A stretch of 64,000 nt of DNA from Mesodorylaimus sp. YZB2_4 (GCA_030248295.1 JASANH010001234.1:558001-622000); one strand, 5' to 3'. Positions 39,109-51,459 are shown, counted from the stretch's first letter. Notes: generated by a model from the sequence alone, not told the origin. Numbers and translations are program-made.

Positions 39109-42100
39109 TCACTTTAAACAGACAGGACACGGTTTATGTTGCTCGATCCACGGACGCAGACACTGAAAAAAGAGGAGAATCAATAATGGTCACCCAACTC
39201 ATTCTTTACACAGTACCCAGGGACGCTGATGCTGGTACAGGATGCCCTCGCGTGCAGGTGCTCCTAGTGGAGACGCACAGATGAAAGCTGGTCACCTCAA
39301 GGCCTTGCTTATCATCGTGACTGCGGGCCGGCTGAGCAGAACGGGTTGGAAAAACTGGAGGGGGGGGGGGGGGGAATTAGGGCACACAAAAATTTGCAAA
39401 AACCCATTCTTTACACTGCTTCTTAACATGAGCTGGAAGTCCTATGGTAGCGCACACAACGGCTTCTGAAGACGGCCTTGTTCATTGTCAGTTCAGTCCC
39501 CAGCTGGGCGGCCTATTTTTTGATACTTGTAAGTCAACCCAGTGTTCCGAACTGGTCCACCCATAACCAAGCACGTTCCCATAAAGTCCTGGACAGCATC
39601 CGAAACTTACGCAATTCATACAGGAAGCGAAAAATGCTTTTCCGTGATTTCTCGGACAAAACTTTGGTTTTATCCCTGATTTTATTTACACAATTCCACG
39701 ACTACTAACTAAATTTCAACTGATTTTCATGATCAAAAACTGCGAATCAAGGGCGGGAAATCCAAATTTTGAAACGCCCAAATGCGACTATTCAGTTTTC
39801 CCATTTCCCAGGTTTCAAGACACTATTCAGATTCCCTGATTTCCCTGACTTGACGGAACCCTGCATAGCCGAGCCTTGCGATCGTGCTCCATGCGATTGG
39901 TGTGCGCACGGTTTAGAGGCAGCAATAAGTCAGTGGAGGCCTCACGCGCTCAGGGAGTCCCTGTGGTCCGCCAGGGCCGCAGTCTGGCACTGGAGCTAGG
40001 TCCTAGGATAGAGTTCCATTTTTCCGGCAGAGTGTCTTGGAATTGCATTAGACTCACGTCAACTATGTTCCAGCCAGGGGGCGGGGGGTCTCGACGTGGC
40101 CGAAGTCTAGGGGAGGATCTGGTCGATGGTCAATTTTTCCCAAAATGAGCAGGTATCAGCTCGGGGATTTCACGAGTCCTAAGCTATACCATTGTGATTT
40201 GATCGTCCTAATTTTAGGCTATGTCCTATCTGATTGTGAAATCGGCCTGTGGTCTTGGATCATCAGGCTTCATACAAAACATGGAAAAGACAAGAACACC
40301 TCCAGAAAAGGCAAGAAATCCAAAACTCTCAGTTTCCCCTGATTTTGGCTCAAAAAAACCACACTTTCCCAGGTTTTCCAGCCTTGTATGAACCTTGAAC
40401 TTAGTTGTGGTGGAGCGAATGAAGAATTTTTCAGTGGAAAGGCAAGAATGCGGTATGGAACTCCCATCCGCACCTCATCATCACCCTAGCAATCGACATA
40501 CCTTGTCGTGCGAGGCATGGCCGCACCGCATCTCTCGCCACAACTGATCTTTTTCTGTCATGTTCTCATTGCATATTTGGCAAATAGTATTATCGACCTA
40601 AAAACAAATATCATGATATCAATTGTCAATTTTTTCAATACTTAGATCTGCTAACTATGAAGTAACACCAGAGTCCCCGGCACCTCTTGCCAGCCCCCAG
40701 AAAGGGATCCTCAAATGGTAATCGAGAACTAGACAAAAAACAAAACCCTGCGCGGGAGTCGAACCCGTGCCCCGAGATTCCTACTGCACGCACTGACCAC
40801 CTTCACTATCGTCCGCCAAGCTAAAATGACTTACCTTATTCTTAGCTTGTTCATTTAACATCTGGCACACTCCAGAAATCAGGTCTTCCGATTTTACGCT
40901 ATCGAAACCACCTTTCGTTCGTTTACGTAATTCCAAAATGGCATCGATTATTTGTTTTCTAAATAAAAACCAACCCATCACGGCATCACAGACAGCAGAA
41001 ACCAAACAGGGATCAAACAGACAATCACTAAATCTGATCCAAACCAGGGTCCTCCTGAGCCTGACACTCAGGGGAGATTTTTTAAAAGAAACCAAAAACT
41101 TTATCCTCAGTGGGATTCGAACCCGTTCGAAACTTGCTTACTATAAAGTAGCACCACCCATCAAGATAAAGAGCCGCCGGGAAGTTTTTAGGGGGCTGGA
41201 GCTAGCCCTGGAAGAGAGAGCTAGATCCAGCAAGAGTAGGAGGTAAGAGCTAGCCCCTCAGAAGGTAATCATTTCACCCCTCTCCGACTTTTCAGCTCAA
41301 CATGTAGCACCCAGCCTAGTTAGTACCAGACAACCCAGACAATCCCTATCATCTTACCGTGTCACATTCCGCATTATTTTCGAAATGATCACGACCAACT
41401 GCTCGACATTAGTTTTCTTCTTGGCCTCATTTTTGATCGTCCCGTCCATATTACAATCCTCTTTTGGCGGAATAGGCGATACCAAACCCGGGCTACGCTT
41501 CTCCGTACTCCAGAACCCACCCTAAAACCGATCTCATTATCACGTATCGATCAGATCCCCTCCTCATCAAAATCACTAACCTCACGACCAGACCCTTATC
41601 CCAAACCCGAAGCGAATTCTTACCGTTTCTCCACCAATCGTCCTAAACACCATGGCACTATTCTCGAAACCCGGTGGTGCCGTCATGACTTGATTGACTA
41701 CGGGCGATGCATTCAAACAGCGTTTCACAGGCGACTTCACCGGCTGTTGCCCGACACTAGCACCGCTACGATCCGACCCAATTGACGAAATATTCGACTG
41801 AACCGATGGCGCACGAGACACCTAAATCAATTCAATACAGAAAATTATCCACCATCCACCGACCTAAAGGTTCAGATCGGAGCCAACGTTGTATTGTACC
41901 TATCCTCTTTTGGCGGAATAGGCGATAACAAACCCGGACTACGCTTCTCCGTACTCACGTTCATAACCGACACCCGCAGTCAGGAGGAGGAAAGGGATAT
42001 TTTGGCGGGAATTAAAAATTCAGATCCGACAGACCAACAGTCCTGGGTCTAAACCGATCTAGTCCAGTCCGATCGATGCTGGGACAGTAATTAGAAAACT

Positions 42101-45100
42101 GTTTCTTACCTCTGTCACCAAAACATTTTCGAAAACTGGCTCCTTTGGATCCTCCGGCAATTTGGGCGCATCAATCACGGGTGGTTGACTATTTGGAACA
42201 CCAGATTGAACTTGCCGAATCAAAACGTTGCACTGTTTCTAAAAAAAAGCACGAATTTTTCTGCAAATTTCATAATTAAAATTTCCAAATTACCTTAACA
42301 TCCTTCATATAGCTTTCAATCAACCCTAAATTCGTTTCCAATGCGGTTTTATATTCGATATAGACAGCCTTGCGTTCAGGTAAAGCTCTAAAGAAATTTT
42401 ATACTATCTTCCAGAAAATACAAAAAATTCTTACTTTTCAATGAGATCCGACACACGATTAATTTTTTCTCGCCTTTTCATAGAAGCCAATTCGTAATCA
42501 CGCAAAGCAATATCCCTTTGAAGAGATGCATAAGCCGCATCGGCCACAGCCGTCCGTTGCCTCAATTCCATAGCTTCGCTCTCACACGAGCATTCACTGG
42601 AAAAAAATTCAAAACCACTTACATAAAAACTCAGTCCATAAAATTTGAATAATTTTACTCACTTTGCTTTCTTTAACCGGGCTTCCAATTCTCGATTTTG
42701 TCTTCGAATTTGTAATTTACGCACCTCGGCTCTAAAAAATTGATTTAACGATTAAGGAATCAAAAAATTATCACAAATACTTACTCAGTAATAGCTTCCA
42801 TTGTGTCTTGCAATTGCGATCGCAAATGTTCTCCGAATTCACTAGCTTCTTCCAATTCATTTTTGCAAAGTTTCGCATCCTCAATTGTTTTTTGATAAAT
42901 CACTTTACTTTCTTTCTCTTCTTCCTTAAAATCGTTGTATTCGATTATAATGATCGATATACGAGTGATCGATATCGATATACGAGTGATCGATATCGAT
43001 ATACGAGTGATCGATATCGATATACGAGTGATCGATATCGATATACGAGTGATCGATATCGATATACGAGTGATCGATATCGATAATAAAGAGTAACCAA
43101 GTCTGGCAGGCGAAGGAGAGAATGCGGCCGACTGGAGCAAGGCGAGTCCTGCCTGTGCTTGAAACATCAACCTGACGTGCTGATGTTTCCCAGTCCCTTC
43201 CACTCGCCAGGCCTACCAAGGTTACTCAAGCAAATCAAAACCCACAATACCTCTATAGCATTCTCCAATTGCTCAATATTCGATTTTAGCTCAGCGATAG
43301 CGTCGTTCTGCGATTGTTTGATCGATTCCGTTTTTCGTTGAAATTCGACAAATTTTTCTTTTAATTCTTCCATCTCTTTTTTTAAAGTCTTAATCCCAAA
43401 AACATATGCCAACTGAAAATAGAAAAAACCACCACTTTTACCTTAGCTTTTTCCATTTCTTCATCTAATTTTCGTTTTTTATCTTCTTTTTTCACCAAAT
43501 CGCTAAAAAAATTTAGCGATTAACTCCACCACCCATGTGGAAAATGCATAAAGCATACCTATGTTGCGCATCACGCCTGCATGCGGCTTCCTCTTCATCC
43601 CACGGTAATTCATCATCTAAAAATATACAATTCTCTCAATTACTCTGGTGAGCCCCCCTCCCCTCCAGGCTTTAAATAGTCCCCCATGAGGAAGCCAAGG
43701 GAATCCTGACCACCCGCCCAGACTTGGCATGGCCCCATTAGTCACATTCTCGAAATGAAAAAATATGAGCGAACAGAAAATGTAGAAGAGTCAACTCTTT
43801 GATAGTCAAATATTTGAATTTGCCGCGCGCATTGATGCTCAGGTGCACGAAGCTTATGACAATCGGGAGCGAAGTTTGGCTTGCGCGAAATCTCTTTCAC
43901 TGCGCTTCACAGTTCCGACGCGTCGATATTTAATATTTGAAGTTATATAACCACAAAAACGATGGGGCATAAAAGCGAGCTCCAGTGCCAGCCATACTGC
44001 CAGACTTAAAACTTGTGTCCTTGCTAGAGAACGACACGCCCTGTTTGATGAATGGCTGCCCCCCCCCCCGATTTTCACTTACCTTCATATTCATCCGAAT
44101 CCGAATCAGCCTAAAACACAATTCAATCACCACAATCAGTGCCAATCCTCCCACTGGATCGCCCATACCTCCAACAAGTAAATCCTATCCTCGTCGGCAG
44201 TCAGCGCGTACGGTCCACCGAATTTCTCCAAAAATCCAACGAATCCATTCGAATCCCAAATAAGTGCATTCAATTTACTACTAGCATTACTCAAAATCGA
44301 GCACAATTCATCGTCGCTTATCAACAGGCTCTTCTCGGGTTGATCCCCAACCAATGCACGTAAGACTCTAAGATTAAAAAACCCACCTTTTCCACAATTT
44401 TTATTTAAAAAATATTAACTTACATCAAAAAGTCTTCGATCTCTGAATATTCCATTCCGGATGGAATTTCATTTTGAATATCATTTTCCAACGACATTTC
44501 CCCATCGCTAGCCACTTTATCCATTTCATCGGGCGAATTAGATCGACGTAAATTCAGAAACCTAGGCGTTTCCAAATTGACAATAATCGATTGCACTTTG
44601 TGTTTTTTCACTTTTTTCTTCTTCTCCTATAAAAAACCATCAATTTTTAAACTCTAGGATAATTTTTCAAAATTTTTACTTGTTTTTGTTCTTCAAAATC
44701 ATCAGCTCGACGTAATAGATAAACTGAAAAAACATTAAAACAGCTACCAAAATTCTTTGACTTGGAATCTGAAAAAAATTCCTCACCTTCTCGATCGAGT
44801 AAAATTTCTTCATTTGTCGCCACCGAAACTTCCTCTAAATTTGGAAAATTTTCATAAGATTGTGACGGAGTTCAAACAAGGCGGGGCCCAAAAAATGATT
44901 TTCCCAAATTTTTCCATGTCTTCCAGATAAAAATTTTGATTTTTTTCCTGTTTTTCACTCATTTTGGTGCTAAAATTTGAGAAAACTGGCCTGCTGCCTT
45001 TTCAATTTATATTTTGAATTTCCCGCCTTTTCTATTTTGGGTTTTCCACCTGTTGGACGGCCATCTGGCCAAAGTAAACCATCGTGGTCACCAGTACAAA

Positions 45101-48100
45101 TGATTTCTTACCCACAAGACTAAAGCATATCAGCAACACAACAAATCCAAACGGTGACCACGACGGTTTACTTTGGTCAGATTGCCGTCCAGCAGGTGGA
45201 AAATCCAAAATAGAAAAGGCGGGAAATTCAAAATTTGATTGCAAAATGCAGTTTTCACAGATTTTAGCTCCGAAATTCCAGTTTTTCTAGACTATTAGGA
45301 TACCCTGACTTTCCTGAATTCCCAGCCTTGTGTGAACCCTATTCAACAACACATACCGCGACCAGTTGCCTCGGTACTTCCATCTTCGGCATTCTGCGAC
45401 TTGGTTTCAGAGAAACAACGACTTCTGCCGCGTTCACGACCAACAGCACTCGCATTAAGACGACGCTGTTGACTATACATAGTCTCTTTGCCTTTTCCAA
45501 TTCGTCCACTTTTCGTAAATTCCCTAAAAACGTTTCATTAAAGAAAAAATCCATAATTTCTCCAAAAAGCACTTACTTCTTCGATTTTTCACCACCTTGA
45601 AATCCGAAATTCTTTGCTTCCATATTTTTATCGTATAATTTCCCACTGATAAGCACCCCGTCGCAACTGGGCGTTAAACAAGGCCTCGCCTGATCCTGTA
45701 CAAAAGAATATCTGATAGAGCAGGACACCAAATTTCGGCAGATGTTAAGGTCAATGATTAAATTTCAGGAATTTTTCAAGAATCGTTAGAATCTTGCATA
45801 CAAGTACAAGGAAAATGATTTTCCCTGAGTTTTCCAGAAAAATATAGATTGCCCTTGATCATTTCACGCTGTCCCAGCACTACAGAACAAATTTTAACTG
45901 ACTTATAGTATGATTAGCAGGTCCTCAAAGTCCCTGGAACACGCATTTGCCAAAGAGCGGACCCTGCAATAGTGGGAACAACGCCAAGATGAAGAAGCGG
46001 GTCTTCAAAAAAGGGGAGATTCAAAATTCGTGTCTTCAAAATGCACCTCACGCAGATTTCTTTGATTTTTGCTTCAAATTTCTCATTTTCTCAGGTTTTC
46101 TAGACACTTCTTCGAAATCTTCGACTATTCCAGCATTTACAATGCTGTATACCCTGAATTTTCCCGCGCCGCCCCCCGTTGCTCCACGGGAATTCCCAGC
46201 CCGTTTTGCCTATCCGGCCAGCAGCCGTATGATAAGCGAGCCGCGGTAGCTCATCATCACTTGGGTATGGCGTTGGTCCCGCACCCCTGACCAGGAGTCC
46301 GCTGTTCTATTTGAGATGAGGACGGCAGCTCAGTAACTCTGTCAGGCCTTGCATACCAGACCCTGGGAGACTCATCCGATGCTGTCAAGCGGCGGGCGCC
46401 AAGAACAAGGACCCTCCATTCTCGCCCAGTATCATCCTGGGTGAGGGTGCTGGCACATGAGGTGCTCCCAGTGGAGACACACACAGGGAAGCTGCAGTGA
46501 GAGCTGGTCATGCTGTAATGGGCATGGACTATGCTCTCCGGCCAATTGGTGCACTGGTTCAGGGAGCCGGTCCCTCTCTCCTGAAGTCAGGGCCGGCACG
46601 AGACCGAGATCGAGTGTCCAGTTTGGTTTGCAGGCATGGGTAGAGAGCTGGTCTTGAGTTCCTGGTCTGAACTTGCTCTGTGAGCCCTTGGGTCCCGAGT
46701 CGTCAGAACCACTTTTACGGCCGACACGTTCGGCTGCTCCCCGACCAGTGAGCCTACACGGCCCTTGTGGTGTGGCGAAAGCAAGCTATAGCACAAGGAG
46801 CCTGTGGACTGCGTGGGGTGGTTCCTGCGGCTTGAGCCATCCCCTGGTCAGCCCTAGTCTGTCCTAGGATTTCAATACCCTTGCTCATCATATCATGATT
46901 GCTAGCCGGCTAGAGGCAAAACGGGTTGGAAGTCCTGGGGGGGGGGTGGGGGGGGACTTGGGGCCCAGCCGACAAAAATTTTAGAAAAGCGAGCCCGTGA
47001 GGAGACAAGCTCTCACGGCAGCTTCCCTCTGTGTGTTTCCTCTAGGAGGCACCTCCCCACGAGACGGAAGGACCTTCTCGACTGGTCGAGGACCAGTTTC
47101 CTGACCCTCTACTCTTGACGGTACGAGAGAGCGGGCCATAGATGGGCTGACTTTGTTTCAAGCTGCGATAGAGCTACGGCTTGGTCAGGGTTACTGGCCC
47201 AAGCAATGCGGGACCAAAGCCCAAGCCAACTGAGCCACTGGTTTAGCAGTCACGATATGATAAGCGAGGCCATGGGGGGGGGGGGGGGGGGGGGGGGGTG
47301 GGATATCACGGCAGCTTCCCTCTGTGCAACTCCACCAGGAGCACCTTCACACGAAGGCATCCTGGACTGGACACCGACTTCGGGCGGACTGTGAACCCAA
47401 GTTTGAAGCGCGGAACTTCCTGTGTAAACCTGTCATAAGCTGCTCCTAGCGGGAGATTCAAATTTGACGTTGTTCGAGATCTGTGAAATGGTCTATCAGC
47501 AAGGCTGCAAGAAGACCAGCACACACAGCAGCGTCCCTCCGCGTGTCTCGACTAAGAGCACTTCCAAGCGAGAGCATCCTGAACTGGACGAAGGCGGGTG
47601 GGCTGTAAACCCTATCAGTGTCAAGACTCCTCGTTTGGCTCCTGTCTCTCCACTCACGGCACCGAGTCACCCGCAGCCTGGAGTGCAAGGTCAGCGCGGG
47701 TTTATGGTTCGCAAACTGAGCACTATCTCCAGCCACTCGCTCTCATGCAGCAAGGAGAAACGAATGCCGAACAGGTTTAGAAATCAATAGATAACGTACC
47801 TTTTCATTTCCAGCACGTCGAGTAAAAGCCTTGTAACAAGGCTTGTGAAAAGCGATCTCGCAATCGGCCGAACAACGAACCACATAATAGCCATCGAAAT
47901 TTGGATCCGTACGATAAATTTCGATCCTCGATTGAGTGCATTCACCACGACATCGAGCATCCGGCGGTGGTGGACAATGACAAATATGCAATACTTCATT
48001 CAATTGTTTCTAAAAAAAGAACCATTTTCCATTTTTTATGTCAAATCTAAATTATAATTTACATACTTTAAATTCTTCTGGCTCGAAAAATGGAAGACCC

Positions 48101-49795
48101 GGGGTTAAATTTTTCAATGGCGTAAACTGAAAGTCCGACTTTTCAACAATTTCTTTGGCTCTTTCGCATTCACGCAAACCTTCGTCGTAGCTTAAAAAAG
48201 TTCATAATATTTTGAATTTTTTAGAAAAAATATATTATATATAAGCTTACCGATTCATACGAATGTGTAATTTCGCTCGAATAAACGAACATAAATGCGA
48301 TAAACCTGGAATTTTATTTTCAATTTGTTCAAATAATCCGATTTCTTTTTCGGCTTTTTCTAAATACTAAAATTAAAAAAGCGTGTAAAAGCATTTTTCA
48401 AAATTTTTTTATTTATACTACTCACCACATGCGTTTTACTTTCAATGCAAGCAGCACCGTAGCATAAATTCAAGGCGCATGCACTTTGGTCATCCAACAA
48501 AGGCTTAAAGAAAAATTTCTAATTTTCGTTAGTAACTACGAAAATTAAAAATTAAAAAAATTTAAAATATCAAAATTAAAAATGATCGATTTACCGGATT
48601 TTTATCGTTAATTTCATTTAAGGCAGTTTCGTACAAATCTGCTGCTTTTCCGTATTCTTGACGTTTGTAGAAATCGGAAGCCATTGTCAGATCACGTTTC
48701 AAATTTGTTTGAGCTTGATTATCGACCGATTGCATTTCAGGAGGCGAAGGATTTACTGAAAAAAAGTTTTTACTAACGACGACAACGAGCACTCGTAATT
48801 TTACCTTCATTTGCCTTTTCAGCTTTATTCTTGGCTTTTTTCTTTGATTTGGAATTTTTATTCGAATTCGATCGTTTCAACTCGACTGGTGGCGGTGCTG
48901 GCTCTTTTTTCACGGGAGGACGATTCGGATCGAATTTTGGCGGTTTCGAAATTGAATCGGAAGCAGCGCTTTTTTCCGACACGGAACCGACATCGGATTT
49001 TGCCTGAGTCTTTTCGGCACTGGAAAAATTAAATAGTTTTTGACGCAGGTTTTTTTCGAAATCTGAAAAAGAAGGAACATAAACTAAAGAGAAAAACTCA
49101 GATTTATCAACCTTACAATCAGAAACAGAAGCCAGTGCGTTCGACGGCTCATCAACTGGTTCATCTTTGGTAGCACTGTCTTTGAGTTTTTTGGGATCCG
49201 ACGACAGCGAAGATCCGTCGTTCTCGGATGATCGACACAGCGCTTGTTGTAAGTTCCTGCCAAAATCTAAAACAGAGACTATAAAATCTTGGATTGTTCT
49301 AAACTTATCAAGTACTTATCGGACTTACCATCTCCGCCAGATTTTTTCGTATTTACTGACGATGGCTTGGAAGCTTCTGCTGAACTGTTGGAAGTGGCTA
49401 GATCGCTTTTGGTATCGAAACTTTGATTCTGAAGAGAAAAAATCTGTCCAGCCTGCCAGATGATATCTTTTGCTGGGCACTGAAGCAACAGTCTGCTTTT
49501 TAAGATTTATAAAATTTAAGAAAACGTCAGTTCTTCATTTAATAGGGTAAATTTTGAACATCGTTTTTTGCAACATGCCTGATTTTAAATGAGTCAAATG
49601 CCATTTCATCAGTGCGTTAGTCTATTCGTCTAAAAATCTTACCGACTTTGCAGACGGTGGTTCGCTCTTGGGTTTGCTTCGACACGTGTTGCCACTGATT
49701 TCATCTTCGTCCGATGTGTCCGATCCATCAGTGAGGCCAGGCAGGTCATCGAAATCGGATTCGTTTCCTTGAACATCTTGGTTTTGTTCAGACAT
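39109..49795 (-). CDS. TTC3/DZIP3-like TPR, coiled-coil and RING-H2 E3 ubiquitin ligase, copy A
   Basis: The ATG at 49795 opens MSEQNQDVQGNESDFDD. I read 29 exons whose lengths sum to exactly 1,240 codons including the stop. Order: an acidic Ser-rich N-terminus (exons 49643-49795, 49329-49479, 49117-49266 and 48805-49062, the last ending in a KKKAKNKAEKANEG basic run); TPR-like helices (48595-48755 with ASDFYKRQEYGKAADLYETA, 48426-48503, 48251-48366, 48067-48190); and a cysteine-rich domain (47800-48009: CHCPPPPDARC, DPNFDGYYVVRCSADCEIAFHKPCY; 45577-45695: PSCDGVLISGKLY) matching the TTC3 Zn-type domain. Next come acidic and helical parts (45357-45523 to 44083-44110), coiled coils (43559-43616 to 42294-42387), a Ser/Pro linker (42110-42238, 41624-41821), helical pre-RING segments (41358-41521, 40835-40958) and a RING-H2 split over 40502-40597 (CQICNENMTEKDQLW, CGHASHDK) and 39109-39162 (CLRPWIEQHKPCPVCLK, stop). 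Confidence 0.85.
39240..39390. repeat. Dispersed repeat with poly(G) centre (family C)
   Basis: It shares GGTGCTCCTAGTGGAGAC, AGCTGGTCACCTC, AACGGGTTGGAA and a long poly(G) run (39358-39374) with copies at 46440-47000 and, inverted, 57300-57600. It is intronic in copy A. Confidence 0.65.
40735..40815 (-). repeat. tRNA-like SINE head
   Basis: On the minus strand CACGGGTTCGACTCCCGC forms a T-arm, with an AGTAGGAATCTC anticodon-like part and a GGTGGTCAGTG A-box-like part before it. It is intronic in the TTC3-like gene. A second, poorer copy with GGGTTCGAATCCC lies at 41104-41165. Confidence 0.55.
42950..43085. repeat. 21-base tandem satellite in TTC3-like intron
   Basis: About six nearly perfect copies of the 21-mer ATACGAGTGATCGATATCGAT. 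It starts within about 30 bases of the splice acceptor of exon 42785-42924, so it occupies the usual branch-point/polypyrimidine region. It is followed directly by the palindromic-core repeat fragment 43090-43240. Confidence 0.9.
43090..43240 (-). repeat. Dispersed repeat with palindromic core, minus orientation
   Basis: Inverse member of the 24361-24575 family: GGTTACTC..CCAAG ends and the core GAAACATCAACCTGACGTGCTGATGTTTC, which can fold on itself. It is intronic. Confidence 0.65.
45000..45250. repeat. Long inverted repeat (hairpin) in TTC3-like intron
   Basis: The left arm (about 45010-45098) and right arm (about 45155-45245) are reverse complements with few mismatches. For example, CTATTTTGGGTTTTCCACCTG pairs with CAGGTGGAAAATCCAAAATAG. 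The loop is about 55-60 bases. It is non-coding; it could form an RNA hairpin or be a small foldback transposon. Confidence 0.85.
45700..47795. other. Large repeat-filled intron of TTC3-like gene
   Basis: This 2.1 kb intron separates the two halves of the cysteine-rich domain. It contains several copies of family C (46440-46560, 46900-47110, 47240-47400 and 47420-47620) and the longest poly(G) run of the window (about 26 G, 47274-47299). I see no exon in it. Confidence 0.7.
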
Positions 49796-50158
49796 AATGT
49801 CATTTAAAAAAGGAAGTTGAAACTTTTCTCAAATCTTTTTCAATTTTTCATGAGTAAACACTTTTGCAAAAAGCCAAGTCGACATGCAAAATCAAAAAGT
49901 GTTCAGCGCGCATTTTGCGCAATCTTGTCCAGATTCATTCGTGCGCACAAAAGAAACAGGTACAGCAACTGCCTATAACGATTTTCAAAAATTTTTTGCA
50001 GCTTGCTGTGCGTTTTGGCGCGAACCAGTGTACAGTAACCCGCACGAAGGCGCTGAATGCGGGTGAAGTCATTTTTGTAAAATCAACAAAAAAAGTTTTT
50101 CTGTCACTTCTGTTTGCGTTTTTCTCTCGCGTTTTTTCGAAAAAACGACGACGACAGA
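49796..50158. promoter_or_regulatory. Divergent promoter region between TTC3-like gene and NAA50
   Basis: The two start codons face away from each other only 363 bases apart, so this stretch must serve both promoters and both 5' UTRs. It is AT-rich with GCGCG-containing patches (for example near 49908). I recognise no defined factor site. Confidence 0.6.
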
Positions 50159-51459
50159 ATGAAATTTAAGTGAGTTCGTGAGCTAGTGTGTTTGTGAAAG
50201 ATTTTGCTTGGCCTGTAGGAAACGTCGGGAGGGACAGTGTATACAAAACTTTGTTGTTGTCGTCCCTTACCGTGATGTTAGTACCCTTCATGCTGTACCT
50301 TCCTGTTTTGTCATATGATGAGGTAGTAATGCCAAAACTGGGCTTCGGCAAGAATGTCGGATGAGATCTGATAGAAAATCCATGAACAGTCTAGATTTTT
50401 CTGGTTGTCTCGTGTGCTGTGAGATACGTTTAGCCTGTCGTCAAAGGGGTGCTCAAGTGCGGTTAACCAAAATTTTTTTGGGGAGCTAGAAAGGCAGACC
50501 TACCGTGTATTACAAAAAATTTGGACTCGAAGTTTTTACTCGTTTTAGATCGCGCATGGAATTAGGTGACGTTACCCACCATAATATCAAGCAATTAAAA
50601 CGATTAAATCAAGTCATATTTCCGGTCAATTACAACGAACGCTTTTATAAAGACGTTTTAGAAGCGGGAGAATTAGCGAAACTAGGTTTGTCAATCTTTG
50701 CACATTTCCCAAAATAACATACCCAACTGTGTTTTTTTTAGTTTACTTCAGCGATATTGTGGTTGGCGCTGTTTGCTGCCGTATCGAAACATCGCCCGAA
50801 GGAAATGCACCCATTGCGGGGGCTAAACGGAGGCTTTACATCATGACTTTGGGATGCTTGCCAGCGTATCGTCGACTCGGATTGGGTAAGTACAGTCGCA
50901 ACCGGGCACTCAAACTGGGTCTAAACTGACGAGGCTGAGCTGATGTGCACAATGGCAGCTGGTGTGCACGACTCACAGTCAGAAGCAGTAATCAAGTGCC
51001 GGGGTTCGAACCAGGGACCTTCCAATCAGCAAGATGACGCTGTAAAACTAAGCCACTCCCTGCCCTTGTTTAACTTTTCTACTGTAATAATCTGTATTCT
51101 AGGCACGCTAATGTTAGAGCACGTTTTCAAATTGTGCGATCGCGATGGCAATATCGACAGCATTTACTTGTAAGTTTGTTTTTTTCATTTTTTAAAGGCT
51201 CTACTATGCTTGTTTCAGGCATGTTCAAGTAAATAACGAAGACGCGTTGGCCTTTTACAAAAAATTTGGATTCGAAGTAGTCGAATTAACCAAGAATTAC
51301 TACAAACGCATTGAGCCAGCCGACGCTTATTTGGTGGAAAAACCCATGAAAGGTCAAACAATTACTCCACTCCCACCCGGCCAATTGACTGGCCACGAAG
51401 GCAAGGAGAACGAAAACGCTCAATCGGCTGCTGTGAATGGAGAGAAGACTCAGAACTAA
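50159..51459 (+). CDS. NAA50: N-alpha-acetyltransferase 50 (NAA50)
   Basis: GNAT-fold enzyme that acetylates N-terminal Met-starting peptides as part of the NatE complex; it also supports sister-chromatid cohesion. Five exons, 50159-50169, 50549-50685, 50742-50885, 51103-51169 and 51219-51459, total exactly 200 codons with the stop (199 residues; human about 169). The tiny 11-base first exon supplies MKFK and joins to SRMELGDVTHHNIKQLKRLN. Conserved blocks: QVIFPVNYNERFYKDVLE, GAVCCRIE, the acetyl-CoA loop YRRLGLGTLML, DSIYLHVQVNNEDALAFYKKF and KNYYKRIEPADAYL. The C-terminus is a longer, low-complexity tail. Intron 3 (50886-51102) holds a tRNA-like B-box (GGTTCGAACC). Confidence 0.95.
50985..51060 (-). 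repeat. tRNA-like SINE head in NAA50 intron
   Basis: On the minus strand GGTCCCTGGTTCGAACC marks a T-arm/B-box and GGGAGTGGCTTAGTTTTACAG an A-box region. The anticodon arm is degenerate. Confidence 0.55.

Noticed and set aside
42950-43085. CRISPR-like array of short direct repeats
   Set aside because: The copies are contiguous 21-mers with no unique spacers, inside an intron of an animal gene. It is a satellite.
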